DNA from: CAJPQU01 sp052170475
GTDB lineage: Bacteria; Bacillota; Negativicutes; Selenomonadales; Selenomonadaceae
Assembly (NCBI GenBank): GCA_052170475.1
Contig: JBQNAL010000013.1
Span: forward strand, 1 to 53,475
Reading direction: 5' to 3'
Length of the DNA stretch: 53,475 nucleotides
The notes under the pieces were generated by a model that was not told where the DNA came from, searched no databases, and was given only the letters and a program-made list of their open reading frames with translations. Both the position numbers and the translations under genes were made by a program. Shown one piece after another: positions 1 to 7,256 of this stretch. Each line of letters begins with the position of its first letter. Position 1 is the first letter of the stretch.

Positions 1-43
1 CGTTGACACCTAACGTCGTCGCGCCATAGGTTTTTGCAAACAC
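1..43 (-). CDS. YifB/ComM-like Mg-chelatase family ATPase, 5' end only
   Basis: Only the first 14 codons are inside the window; the gene runs off the left edge. Reading the minus strand from a GTG at 43 gives MFAKTYGATTLGVN, which matches the usual opening of YifB/ComM-type AAA+ proteins (M-[FL]-[AS]-K-[TV]-x-[GS]-A-x-x-x-G-[VI]). A GGGAGG ribosome site lies about ten bases upstream of the GTG. The family is implicated in branch migration during DNA recombination and uptake; that role is family knowledge, not visible here. Because so few residues are visible, the call rests on this opening pattern and the ribosome site; any other protein starting this way cannot be excluded. Confidence 0.6.
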   Translation of the reverse strand, partial: MFAKTYGATTLGVN

Positions 44-188
44 CGCTGCGCCTCCCTGTCGTTTTAATCTTTTACTTATTATAGCGTGCTTTGAGAAAAG
101 AGGGAAGAGTAGGACGCAGTTTGGGTCGTATACGGCATCGGAGAATCGCGTCGCCCATGAGAACGTGGCTGTTTGGCGGGGTTCGCCC

Positions 189-217
189 TTTGCTTTTGCC
201 ATGGCGTGTGATATAAT
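189..217 (+). promoter_or_regulatory. Candidate sigma-70 promoter for yebC
   Basis: A perfect TATAAT at 212-217 is preceded, 17 bases away, by TTTGCT at 189-194. It would start transcription about 150 bases before the yebC start codon. The -35 match is weak, so this is a candidate only. The rest of the 44-373 gap holds no gene I can support. Confidence 0.4.
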
Positions 218-373
218 CAGTGAGGATTTGCGCCGCAGCATTGCTGCGACACGACAAGCGCGGCTGCGTGGTACGGCGTTCGGTGAGCCTTTCGCCGGCG
301 CGACGTGATACACTGGATCTGTGGCAGATATGCCATAGGAATGAGAATTATACGGACAAAGGGGCGTTTCTTC

Positions 374-1108
374 ATGTCGGGACATTCTAAATGGGCGAAT
401 ATCAAGAGAAAGAAAGGCGCTAACGACGCCATCCGCGGCAAGATTACCACGAAGATCAGCCGGGAAATCACGGTAGCGGTGCAGATGGGGGGCGGGGATC
501 CCACCGGCAATATGCGGCTGAAATTGGCGCTTTCTAAAGCCAAGGCGAACAATATTCCCAAGGATAATATTCAACGGGCGATTCAAAAGGGACTCGGTGC
601 TGCGGGCGGCGCAAACTACGAAGAGTTTACCTACGAGGGATACGGCCCTGGCGGCGTGGCGGTGATCTTGGACATCATGACCGATAACCGAAACCGCACG
701 GCGGCGGACGTCCGTCATCTTTTTTCTAAGCACGGCGGAAATTTGGGGGCTACCGGCTGCGTCTCGTGGATGTTCAAGCAGAAAGCCGTGTTCATCGTGG
801 AGAAGGACACGTTTGGCGACGAGGATGCACTGCTCAATATCGTGTTGGAAGCTGGGGCGGAAGATATGAAAGCAGAAGGCGAGGTCTTTGAAATCGTGGC
901 CGAGCCGGGGGACTATGACGCAGTAGCCGATGCCTTGGCGGCGAAGGGAATCGAGGCCGCTTCCGCTGAAATTACCATGGTGCCGGATACCATGGTACAT
1001 CTCGACGGGAAAGACGCGGAGAAGATGATGCGCTTGGTGGATGCCATGGAAGAGCATGACGATGTGCAGAATCTCTATGCGAACTATGAAATTGATGAAG
1101 AAGCATAA
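374..1108 (+). CDS. yebC: YebC/PmpR family protein (TACO1-like)
   Basis: A 244-residue protein of the widespread YebC/TACO1 family, cytoplasmic. Family members have been described as transcription regulators and, more recently, as helpers of ribosomes at polyproline stretches; the sequence does not decide between these. The start is set at ATG 374 because the protein then opens with MSGHSKWANIKRKKGAND, the near-invariant N-terminus of the family; the open frame upstream to 305 is not coding. Other family landmarks include GNMRLKLALSKAKANNIPKDNI and the central YEGYGPGGVA segment. Length is normal. It is followed by a strong bidirectional terminator at 1133-1170. In many bacteria yebC sits by ruvC; here it is followed by tRNA-Pro and a SpeD-like gene on the other strand. 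Confidence 0.95.
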   Translation: MSGHSKWANIKRKKGANDAIRGKITTKISREITVAVQMGGGDPTGNMRLKLALSKAKANNIPKDNIQRAIQKGLGAAGGANYEEFTYEGYGPGGVAVILDIMTDNRNRTAADVRHLFSKHGGNLGATGCVSWMFKQKAVFIVEKDTFGDEDALLNIVLEAGAEDMKAEGEVFEIVAEPGDYDAVADALAAKGIEAASAEITMVPDTMVHLDGKDAEKMMRLVDAMEEHDDVQNLYANYEIDEEA

Positions 1109-1132
1109 GCTACCTGTGGCGATCTTGCCATG

Positions 1133-1170
1133 AAAAAATCCGCTCACCTCAGTGAGCGGATTTTTTTTCC
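1133..1170. terminator. Bidirectional intrinsic terminator between yebC and tRNA-Pro
   Basis: The arms AATCCGCTCAC and GTGAGCGGATT are perfectly complementary around a short CTCA loop. The stem is flanked by A6 on the left and T8 on the right, so it can end both yebC (plus) and the tRNA-Pro transcript (minus). Confidence 0.88.
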
Positions 1171-1175
1171 TATGA

Positions 1176-1252
1176 TGGTCGGGATGACAGGGCTCGAACC
1201 TGCGACCTCATCGTCCCGAACGATGCGCGCTACCAAACTGCGCCACATCCCG
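1176..1252 (-). tRNA. tRNA-Pro (anticodon CGG)
   Basis: A 77-base cloverleaf on the minus strand with CCA encoded. The acceptor arms CGGGATG (start) and CATCCCG (end) pair over 7 bp; the T arm reads GCAGGTTCGAGCCCTGT. The anticodon stem CATCG/CGATG encloses loop TTCGGGA, so the anticodon is CGG (plus-strand bases 1216-1218), decoding CCG. The rest of the molecule closely follows bacterial tRNA-Pro. It has its own promoter at 1264-1292. Confidence 0.95.
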
Positions 1253-1263
1253 ACAACAGGCGT

Positions 1264-1292
1264 ATTATACTATGGAATGAGAAAAAAAGCAA
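1264..1292 (-). promoter_or_regulatory. Promoter for tRNA-Pro
   Basis: On the minus strand TTGCTT (1292-1287) and TATAAT (1269-1264) are separated by 17 bases, placing the start site a few bases before the mature tRNA end at 1252. Confidence 0.65.
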
Positions 1293-1299
1293 GGAAAAA

Positions 1300-1758
1300 T
1301 TACCGACGGCGATGCGCCAGTAATCGGATGACTTTGGCGCCCGTGTTATGAATGCGGCGGAGCGGCGCCATGTGGGTCTTGATCTTTGGCTTCATGTCCG
1401 TGCTGGCGGTAAAGTCACCGCGCTTTAAGTAGGTGGTGCGGAATTTCTCCGGGCGGAAGATCTTTCGCAGCCCTTGCAGGATTTTTTCCGGCGCGGCGCC
1501 CGGTTCGCAGAGAAAGAGATCCGTAGCGACATAGCGAATGGCAGGATAGAGGTGAACGGCAAAATGTCCTTCCTTGAGGAGGAGGAGGATCACCGCATGG
1601 TTTTCATCGATGACTTCGAGGGTCGAAGTGACGATGTGGAATCCGGCGCTTTCCACTAAGGTGGGCAGCTCGCGCGGCAGATCGCTGTCTAGATGTAAGT
1701 GATCGGCGTTGCAGTTATACATGTCCATGGTCTGATGGCGGGCGGTAATCTGTTCCAT
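1300..1758 (-). CDS. S-adenosylmethionine decarboxylase-like protein lacking the pyruvoyl serine
   Basis: A 152-residue member of the bacterial SpeD (AdoMet decarboxylase) fold family. SpeD cleaves itself between Glu and Ser in a conserved ESH motif to make the pyruvoyl cofactor used in spermidine synthesis. Here the equivalent stretch reads KEGHFAVHLYP: Glu63 and His65 are kept but the cleavage serine is Gly64. Other active-site positions remain (His69, Cys84 in VATDLFLCE). On family knowledge it therefore cannot form pyruvate at that position and is unlikely to be a classic decarboxylase. The start at 1758 (MEQITARH) follows AAGGAGC with six bases spacing; the open frame reaches 1812 without a ribosome site. 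The C-terminus is basic (HRRR). The gene is monocistronic, between tRNA-Pro and lgt. Function unknown. Confidence 0.72.
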   Translation of the reverse strand: MEQITARHQTMDMYNCNADHLHLDSDLPRELPTLVESAGFHIVTSTLEVIDENHAVILLLLKEGHFAVHLYPAIRYVATDLFLCEPGAAPEKILQGLRKIFRPEKFRTTYLKRGDFTASTDMKPKIKTHMAPLRRIHNTGAKVIRLLAHRRR

Positions 1759-1867
1759 GAAAAGCTCCTTTTTCATTGTATGTAAGAGGTGAGCTTGGTG
1801 ATTCTCTGTCATTGTATCATAAATCGGTTCTCCTTGGAGCCTTTTTCCATTAGGACTTTCGTTTCTT

Positions 1868-2698
1868 TTAGCGTCGGCGGCGGCGAGGCGATGAAGCTGC
1901 GGCGGGGGCGGCCTTTTTTGCTTTGGCTGCCATTCTCGCGCGAAAGCCTAGCCAGAGCCAGAGGAAAAGCGCGGCGGTAAAGGCGATGAGGCTTGTCATT
2001 TGGGCGGATTTGAAGAGTCCGAAGACGAGATTGTTATAATCCCCGCGCAGATATTCCAGGAGAAAGCGAACCGCCGAGTAAAGCATGATGTAGAGCGTAA
2101 ACGCCTGCCCCTTGGCGTGATGGGTCGTCCGATAGATGAGGAGCAGGGCGAAGATCACAATGTCCAGCTGCCCTTCCCATATTTCCGCAGGCCAAAGGGG
2201 CTGGTTGCCGTAGGTCTGATAGGCTAACGTGGTGGGGGGATAAAGGATCCCAAAGGCGCTGCCGGTGGGCGCACCGAAGGCGTCGCCGTTGAGGAGATTC
2301 GCGCAGCGGCCGATGGCCTGCCCGAGGACGATGGCGGGGCAGACGATGTCCGCCAAGGCCCACGTGTCGATATGATGGCGCTTCGTGTACCAGATGCCCG
2401 CCAAGGTGCCTAAGACGATGCCGCCTTGTATCGCCATCCCGCCTTGCCAGACATTCAAAAGCTCGGTCAGATGATGGCGGTAGTAGTCCCAATCGAAGAA
2501 AAAAACATCCCATAACCGAGAACCTAAAATCCCTGCCAAACCGCAGTAAAGACCCATATCAAGGATGTGATGGTGCCACCGGCCATCCTGCTTGGCAAGA
2601 AAGTAGGCTGCGCCGGTGGCGAGGATGATGCTGAGACTTAGCACCAGGCCGTAGGCGCGGATAGGAAAATCACCGACGAAGAAGAGATATTGATGCAA
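1868..2698 (-). CDS. lgt: Prolipoprotein diacylglyceryl transferase
   Basis: Inner-membrane enzyme that moves diacylglycerol from phosphatidylglycerol to the lipobox cysteine of preprolipoproteins, the first step of lipoprotein maturation (the rhodanese lipoprotein at 49231 would be a substrate). The 276-residue protein has about seven membrane segments. The Lgt signature appears as GQAIGRCANLLNGDAFG, with the invariant Arg of the GR motif, and the first segment contains RAYGLVLSLSI. The start is taken as TTG 2698, because GGAGG lies seven bases upstream; the open frame continues to 2743 but has no ribosome site there. The C-terminal tail is Ala/Lys/Arg rich (ending in RRRRR), an ordinary cytoplasmic positive tail. 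A TATAAT at 2737-2732 on this strand may be its -10 box; I saw no good -35. Confidence 0.93.
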   Translation of the reverse strand: MHQYLFFVGDFPIRAYGLVLSLSIILATGAAYFLAKQDGRWHHHILDMGLYCGLAGILGSRLWDVFFFDWDYYRHHLTELLNVWQGGMAIQGGIVLGTLAGIWYTKRHHIDTWALADIVCPAIVLGQAIGRCANLLNGDAFGAPTGSAFGILYPPTTLAYQTYGNQPLWPAEIWEGQLDIVIFALLLIYRTTHHAKGQAFTLYIMLYSAVRFLLEYLRGDYNNLVFGLFKSAQMTSLIAFTAALFLWLWLGFRARMAAKAKKAAPAAASSPRRRRR

Positions 2699-2897
2699 AA
2701 TGAATCCTCCAGTAGCGATGTCTTGTTGCCTATTATAGAACAAAAAGCAGGAAAAAGGAACGGGAAAAAGAGGTGAGGGGGAGGTAAGATAAACTGCGGC
2801 GATATGGGCGGGTGGTTCTGGATTTTCAAGGCAAAGGAAGGTATAATATAAGGGCGGGTATCATGGGAAAAGCGCTCTAGCACAAGGAGGCGGTTTT

Positions 2898-3575
2898 ATG
2901 TTGCGGTATACATATTACGGACACGCTTGTTTCCTCTTGGATGACGGGAAGTACAAAGTATTGGCGGATCCGTTTTTGACGGGGAATCCGCAGGCGGCGA
3001 TCAAGGTGGAGGAAGTGACCTGCGATTTTATTTTGGTGACCCATGCCCATGGGGATCATTTAGGGGATACGGCGGCCATCGCCAAGCGCACCGGCGCGAC
3101 CATCGTGGCGATTCCCGAAGTCAATGCCATCTGCGAGGAGCAAGCGCCGGGCGTCAAGTGCCATGGCATGAATTTAGGCGGATCGGTGAAACTGCCCTTT
3201 GGCAAGGTGCGCATGACGATGGCGTTCCATAGTGCCGGCGTGGCGGGGGGCGTAGCCTGTGGCTTCGTCATCCAGATGGGGGGCTTGACGGTCTACTTCG
3301 CCGGGGATACGGCGCTCTTCCACGACATGAAGCTCATCGGGCGAAAAGACGACTTAGACTATGCGCTGCTTCCCATTGGGGATAATTATACGATGGGCTT
3401 AGAGGACGCGGCGTTGGCGGCGCAGTGGCTGAACGTGCGGAACGTCATTCCGCTGCACTACAATACTTGGCCGGTCATCGAGCAGGACGTGGAGCGCTAC
3501 AAAGCATTGACGGAAGAGTCCACCAAGGCGGCCGTTCACGTCGTGAAGCCGGGAGAATCCATGGAGTTGACGTGA
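2898..3575 (+). CDS. Metal-dependent hydrolase, UPF0173 family (metallo-beta-lactamase fold)
   Basis: A 225-residue cytoplasmic protein with the metallo-beta-lactamase fold: the metal site HAHGDH (in THAHGDHLGD) comes early, followed by FAGDTALFHDM and a late PLHYNT, the standard order of metal ligands in the UPF0173/YtkL group. The substrate of the family is not known. AAGGAGG stands eight bases before ATG 2898. A TATAAT at 2842-2847 is a likely -10 box but its -35 is poor. The last four bases overlap the miaA start (GTGA), so the two are probably translated together and this gene opens a run through hfq and dut. Confidence 0.85.
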   Translation: MLRYTYYGHACFLLDDGKYKVLADPFLTGNPQAAIKVEEVTCDFILVTHAHGDHLGDTAAIAKRTGATIVAIPEVNAICEEQAPGVKCHGMNLGGSVKLPFGKVRMTMAFHSAGVAGGVACGFVIQMGGLTVYFAGDTALFHDMKLIGRKDDLDYALLPIGDNYTMGLEDAALAAQWLNVRNVIPLHYNTWPVIEQDVERYKALTEESTKAAVHVVKPGESMELT

Positions 3576-4516
3576 CCGTAAAAAAGCGAGAACGGGTCAT
3601 TGCCATCTTGGGGCCAACGGCCTCGGGGAAGACGGCGCTCGCTGTCCAGCTGGCCAAAAGGCTGGGGACGGAGATCATTTCCGGGGATTCCATGCTGGTC
3701 TACCGGGGATTTGATATAGGCACGGCCAAGCCCGACGAAGACGAGCGCGGCGGTGTCCGGCACGCCCTGATGGATATTTTGGATCCATGCGAATCCTTTA
3801 GCGTCAGTGATTTTCAGCGGTTGGCAGCGGCGGAGATCACAGCGGTCAATCGGCGCGGTCGCATTCCCCTTTTGGTCGGGGGGACAGGCCTTTACGTCAA
3901 AGCGCTCTTGGAAGGGTACGAGTTCAACCGCACCGCAGGCGATATGGCGTATCGGCAATCTTTGGAAGCCTTGGCAGAGGACAAGGGGCGTCAATATGTC
4001 CACGATATGTTGGCCGAGGTCGATCCGGCTGCCGCTCGAAGGCTCCATGTGAACGATTTTCGGCGGGTGATTCGGGCGCTGGAAGTCGCGCAGTTGGGCA
4101 AGGAGAATATTTCCGACCGGCGCTTTTACGGCGGGGAAGACCTGCGCTACGAGGCGTGGGTCGTCGGGCTAAGGTGGGAACGGCCGCTTCTCTATGCGCG
4201 GATCAACGAACGTGTGCGCCGCATGGTGAATGCGGGCTGGGAAGATGAAGTGCGCACTCTTTTGGCGGCGGGCGTTTCGCGCAGAGCGCCGGCGATGAAG
4301 GGAATCGGATACAGGGAAATGGCGGCGCTCGTCGCTGGCGAGATGTGCCGTGAGGACGCTGTTGCCGCGATACAAAAGGCCACCCGCCGTTTTGCCAAGC
4401 GACAGTTTACTTGGTATCGGAAGATGCCGTATATTCATTGGTACGAGGCGGATCAAATGCCTTTATCCTTGCTTTTGGAGAAAGTTTTTCAAGATGTGGC
4501 AGGATTTTTCACATAA
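3572..4516 (+). CDS. miaA: tRNA dimethylallyltransferase
   Basis: Transfers a dimethylallyl group to A37 of tRNAs that read codons beginning with U. The 314-residue protein shows the P-loop GPTASGKTALAVQLA at residues ~13-27, the DSMLVYRGFDIGTAKP substrate segment and VGGTGLYVKALL, in family order. I chose GTG 3572 as start: it overlaps the stop of the preceding gene (GTGA), has GGAG six bases upstream and yields the normal N-terminus; the longer open frame from 3425 lies inside the hydrolase gene. Followed 67 bases later by hfq, the classic miaA-hfq arrangement. Confidence 0.95.
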   Translation: MTVKKRERVIAILGPTASGKTALAVQLAKRLGTEIISGDSMLVYRGFDIGTAKPDEDERGGVRHALMDILDPCESFSVSDFQRLAAAEITAVNRRGRIPLLVGGTGLYVKALLEGYEFNRTAGDMAYRQSLEALAEDKGRQYVHDMLAEVDPAAARRLHVNDFRRVIRALEVAQLGKENISDRRFYGGEDLRYEAWVVGLRWERPLLYARINERVRRMVNAGWEDEVRTLLAAGVSRRAPAMKGIGYREMAALVAGEMCREDAVAAIQKATRRFAKRQFTWYRKMPYIHWYEADQMPLSLLLEKVFQDVAGFFT

Positions 4517-4583
4517 AAAGCGAAAATGTATTGCAGTGGTTCACCTTAAAATCTTAATCGTCTAAGGGCAAGGAGAGATTCTG

Positions 4584-4838
4584 ATGACAGTCAAGGGTAT
4601 CAATTTGCAGGACATGCTCCTCAATCAGGTGCGCAAAGAGAATATCATGGTCACCATCCATTTGGTGAATGGATTCCAACTGAAGGGGAATGTTCGGGGA
4701 TTCGATAATTTCACGGTGATCTTGGAGTCCATGGGAAAACAGCAGATGGTCTATAAACATGCGATTTCCACCGTGACACCGGCTCGCCCGCTATCGATAG
4801 GGTTCGAGTGCGATAAGAAGGAGAATGGCAAGGCGTAA
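4584..4838 (+). CDS. hfq: RNA chaperone Hfq
   Basis: An 84-residue Sm-like protein that forms a hexameric ring and binds small RNAs and mRNAs. The Sm1 motif is in MVTIHLVNGFQLKGNVRGFDNFTV form (distal part around residues 22-45), and Sm2 is MVYKHAIST, the YKHAIS variant of Hfq. The C-terminal tail is short and charged (CDKKENGKA), as usual in Firmicutes. AAGGAGAG lies nine bases upstream of ATG 4584. It follows miaA as in many bacteria and is followed by a GC-rich hairpin at 4862-4897. Confidence 0.96.
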   Translation: MTVKGINLQDMLLNQVRKENIMVTIHLVNGFQLKGNVRGFDNFTVILESMGKQQMVYKHAISTVTPARPLSIGFECDKKENGKA

Positions 4839-4861
4839 TCTGCCGCCTGCATGGAAGGATC

Positions 4862-4897
4862 AGCCGCCGCCTCGTAGATTTTGTGGGCGGCGGTTTC
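4862..4897 (+). terminator. GC-rich hairpin after hfq, possible weak terminator
   Basis: Arms CCGCCGCC (4864-4871) and GGCGGCGG (4886-4893) are perfect complements; the 3' arm is followed by only TTT, so it may be a leaky terminator or an RNA-stabilising stem between hfq and dut. Confidence 0.5.
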
Positions 4898-4915
4898 GTA
4901 TGAGGGGAATGAGCG

Positions 4916-5371
4916 ATGAAGCAACGTGGATTTGAGGTGGTGCGCGCTTACGCCGCGCAGGGGATACGGTTGCCGCAGCGCAAGACGGCGAGGAGCGCCG
5001 GATACGATATAGAAGCGGCAGAGACGGTGACGTTGGCGCCCCATCGGGTGACCGTGGTGCCGACGGGATTGAAAGCCTACATGAGGGCGGATGAGTATTT
5101 GGGGATCCACATACGCTCCGGCTTTTCTGTTCGAGAAATGGTTTCCTGCGTCAATGACGAGGGGATCATCGACGCCGATTATTACGATAATGAAGAGAAC
5201 GAAGGGCATATCATGGTGGCACTGTATAACCACAGCGACCGTCCTGTCGTCGTAGAAAAGGGGATGCGGATCGCGCAGGGCATCTTTTACGAGTACCGCA
5301 CGATAGACGGGGATGACGTCGGCGTGGGAGAACGTCGGCACGGTGGCTTTGGCTCCACGGGTACGGCGTGA
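4916..5371 (+). CDS. dut: dUTP diphosphatase
   Basis: Hydrolyses dUTP to dUMP and diphosphate, keeping uracil out of DNA and supplying dTMP synthesis; homotrimer in the cytoplasm. The 151-residue protein carries the five dUTPase motifs in order: RSAGYDIEA (1), IRSGFSV (2, a variant of the usual RSSL-type motif), VNDEGIIDADYYDN (3, with the catalytic Asp region), RIAQGIF (4) and RHGGFGSTG (5, the phosphate-binding tail). GAGGGG precedes ATG 4916. Length is normal. No promoter of its own is evident; it may be read through from hfq. Confidence 0.93.
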   Translation: MKQRGFEVVRAYAAQGIRLPQRKTARSAGYDIEAAETVTLAPHRVTVVPTGLKAYMRADEYLGIHIRSGFSVREMVSCVNDEGIIDADYYDNEENEGHIMVALYNHSDRPVVVEKGMRIAQGIFYEYRTIDGDDVGVGERRHGGFGSTGTA

Positions 5372-5465
5372 CCTGACGAAACCTCTTGCGAAAAGCGTTG
5401 ACAAGGTGCATAATGAGGGGAGCAGAGATGAGAGAAAGTGCGGTTTTCGCAGGAAGGATAAGTTC

Positions 5466-6512
5466 ATGGCGCTTCATTTTTCGAAACAGGGGAAGCTTCG
5501 CGTATTTCTCGCTTGTCTGATTGCCTTGTTGGGGGCAGTAGGCGGCGGCTATTGGTATTTTGGGCATTACACGAAAACGCCGGCGTATTCCTTGCGGATG
5601 ATAGAGGAAGCCGTGGCGGCGCACGATGAAAAGAAATTCGCACAGTATGTGGATGTGGATTCTGTTGCAGCCAGCGCCAGCGATGCACTCTTAGACGGCA
5701 TGATGGATGCGGATCGTTCCCTGTCAGAGGAATCCCGCGCTACGATCAGCGGCTTTACTGCCATGTTCCGCGACCCGCTCCGGGAAAGCTTCAAGGGGAT
5801 CCTTCTCTCCTACGTTCGCACGGGGACATGGGGCGGACAGGTGAGCGGCGAGGGAACGCCCATCGATGCGGATGTGATCCTCTCCCGTGCCGGATTGAAA
5901 GCGGCGGAGTTTCGCGGCGTGGCGTCCTTGGAGCAGGACGCAGAGGGCGGCACGGCTACGGTAGGGCTGCGGGTCTATCAAGAAGAGGCGGAGGAAGAGT
6001 TTATCTTTCACATACAGCTGCTGCGGACGGAGTCTGGTCTTTGGCAAGCGAAGGAAATTACGAATTTCCGGGAATTTATCGCCCTCGTCATGAAAGCGCG
6101 ATTGACGCACCTCAAGGCGTACCTTGCGGCGGCGGATGAAATTCTGAACCGGCATGAGGGGATCATTCGCACCGCTGATCGAAAATTGGTGGAAACGTTG
6201 CAGCGGGGCAGCTTGGGCGATACGGCGACCCGACAGGCCATGAAAAAGATCGTGGAAGAGGAGATCCTCCCAGACTGGCACCAGCGTGAAGAAGAGCTGC
6301 AAGCCCTTTCGGTTCCCATGCAGGCACAGTCGCTCCAACGCCTGCGGCTCCGCATTTGCGCAGCGCAGATTCAGTACGGAGAGGCTTATGCCGAGTGGCT
6401 GGAGACGAAGTCTGTCGCTACCGTCCGCAAGGCCAACGAACTCTTGAAAGAAGCGAAAACACTGGAACATGAGGCGAAGGTATTGCATCAGATGCAGATG
6501 AAAAAGCAGTAA
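5466..6512 (+). CDS. DUF2939-like single-pass membrane protein
   Basis: A 348-residue protein with one N-terminal membrane segment (about residues 12-35, LACLIALLGAVGGGYWYFG) and a long extracytoplasmic part. The stretch following the membrane anchor (TPAYSLRMIEEAVAAHDEKKFAQYVDVDSV) resembles DUF2939, a domain of unknown function found in many didermic bacteria. The C-terminal third is helical and charged and likely forms coiled coils. ATG 5466 is used because AAGGA lies five bases upstream and it places the hydrophobic segment at the N-terminus. It is 12 bases from gph, so they are probably cotranscribed. No enzymatic motif is recognised. Confidence 0.75.
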   Translation: MALHFSKQGKLRVFLACLIALLGAVGGGYWYFGHYTKTPAYSLRMIEEAVAAHDEKKFAQYVDVDSVAASASDALLDGMMDADRSLSEESRATISGFTAMFRDPLRESFKGILLSYVRTGTWGGQVSGEGTPIDADVILSRAGLKAAEFRGVASLEQDAEGGTATVGLRVYQEEAEEEFIFHIQLLRTESGLWQAKEITNFREFIALVMKARLTHLKAYLAAADEILNRHEGIIRTADRKLVETLQRGSLGDTATRQAMKKIVEEEILPDWHQREEELQALSVPMQAQSLQRLRLRICAAQIQYGEAYAEWLETKSVATVRKANELLKEAKTLEHEAKVLHQMQMKKQ

Positions 6513-6524
6513 GGGGGCGACGCT

Positions 6525-7178
6525 ATGCGCTATCGGGCAGTCGTTTTCGATTTGGATGGAACACTGGTGGATTCGCTCAGCGATTTGGCGGACAGCGGCA
6601 ATGCGCTCCTCGCGCTTTACGGCAAACCTCCCCATGCGCGAGACGCGTATCGCTACCTTGTCGGCAACGGTTCCCGCACCTTGATTGAGCGGCTGCTGCC
6701 AGAGGAGAAGGAGCCCGTCATCGAGGAAGCGTTGGCGAAATATAAAGAAATCTACGCGCGTTCCCTGCTCCGACAGACGAAGCCCTATCCCGGTATTTTG
6801 TCGCTTCTCGACGAACTTTGGCAGAGGAAGATTCCCATGGCGGTTTGTACCAACAAACATCCGTCGGCGGCAGAAACGGTGATAGGGACGCTGTTTTCGC
6901 CGCATCTTTTCGCCGCCTCTGTCGGCGATCGGCCGGGCGTACCGAGAAAACCAGATCCGGCGAATCTCCTCTACCTGTTGGAGGAATTGGGCGTGGCACC
7001 AGAAGAGACCGCCTATGTAGGCGATACCTCCGTGGACATGCAGACAGCGGTGCGCGCCGGGGCTTTGCCCGTTGGCGTCCTATGGGGCTTTCGAGACAAG
7101 GCGGAGCTTTTGGCAAACGGCGCGGAAGTGTTGCTGGCGCATCCGGCAGAACTTTTGGAAAAAGTGGATTTCATATAA
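6525..7178 (+). CDS. gph: HAD-family phosphatase (phosphoglycolate phosphatase-like)
   Basis: A 217-residue haloacid-dehalogenase-type phosphatase. All four HAD motifs are visible: VFDLDGTLVDS (nucleophile Asp and acid/base Asp), VCTNK (motif II Thr), RKPDP (motif III Lys) and VGDTSVDM (motif IV acids). The helical cap sits between motifs I and II, as in the Gph/PGP subgroup, which removes phosphate from 2-phosphoglycolate; other small phosphomonoesters are possible substrates. It follows the DUF2939 gene closely and ends just before the terminator at 7184-7222. Confidence 0.85.
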   Translation: MRYRAVVFDLDGTLVDSLSDLADSGNALLALYGKPPHARDAYRYLVGNGSRTLIERLLPEEKEPVIEEALAKYKEIYARSLLRQTKPYPGILSLLDELWQRKIPMAVCTNKHPSAAETVIGTLFSPHLFAASVGDRPGVPRKPDPANLLYLLEELGVAPEETAYVGDTSVDMQTAVRAGALPVGVLWGFRDKAELLANGAEVLLAHPAELLEKVDFI

Positions 7179-7183
7179 AAGAA

Positions 7184-7222
7184 AAGAACCCGACGTGTGG
7201 CAAAAAGCGTCGGGTGTTTTTA
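7184..7222 (+). terminator. Intrinsic terminator after gph
   Basis: Arms ACCCGACG (7188-7195) and CGTCGGGT (7208-7215) are perfect complements, followed by GTTTTT. Confidence 0.85.
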
Positions 7223-7256
7223 TCGGCAGGCCACTGAAGAATGAGGGAAGAATATC

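Noticed and set aside
5390..5440. TTGACA at 5397 as a promoter for the DUF2939 gene
   Set aside because: A CATAAT lies only six bases downstream and no -10 box occurs at 16-18 bases.
5724..6905. A 393-codon antisense open frame across the DUF2939 gene and gph
   Set aside because: Spans two genuine genes on the other strand and starts without a ribosome site; no domain recognised.
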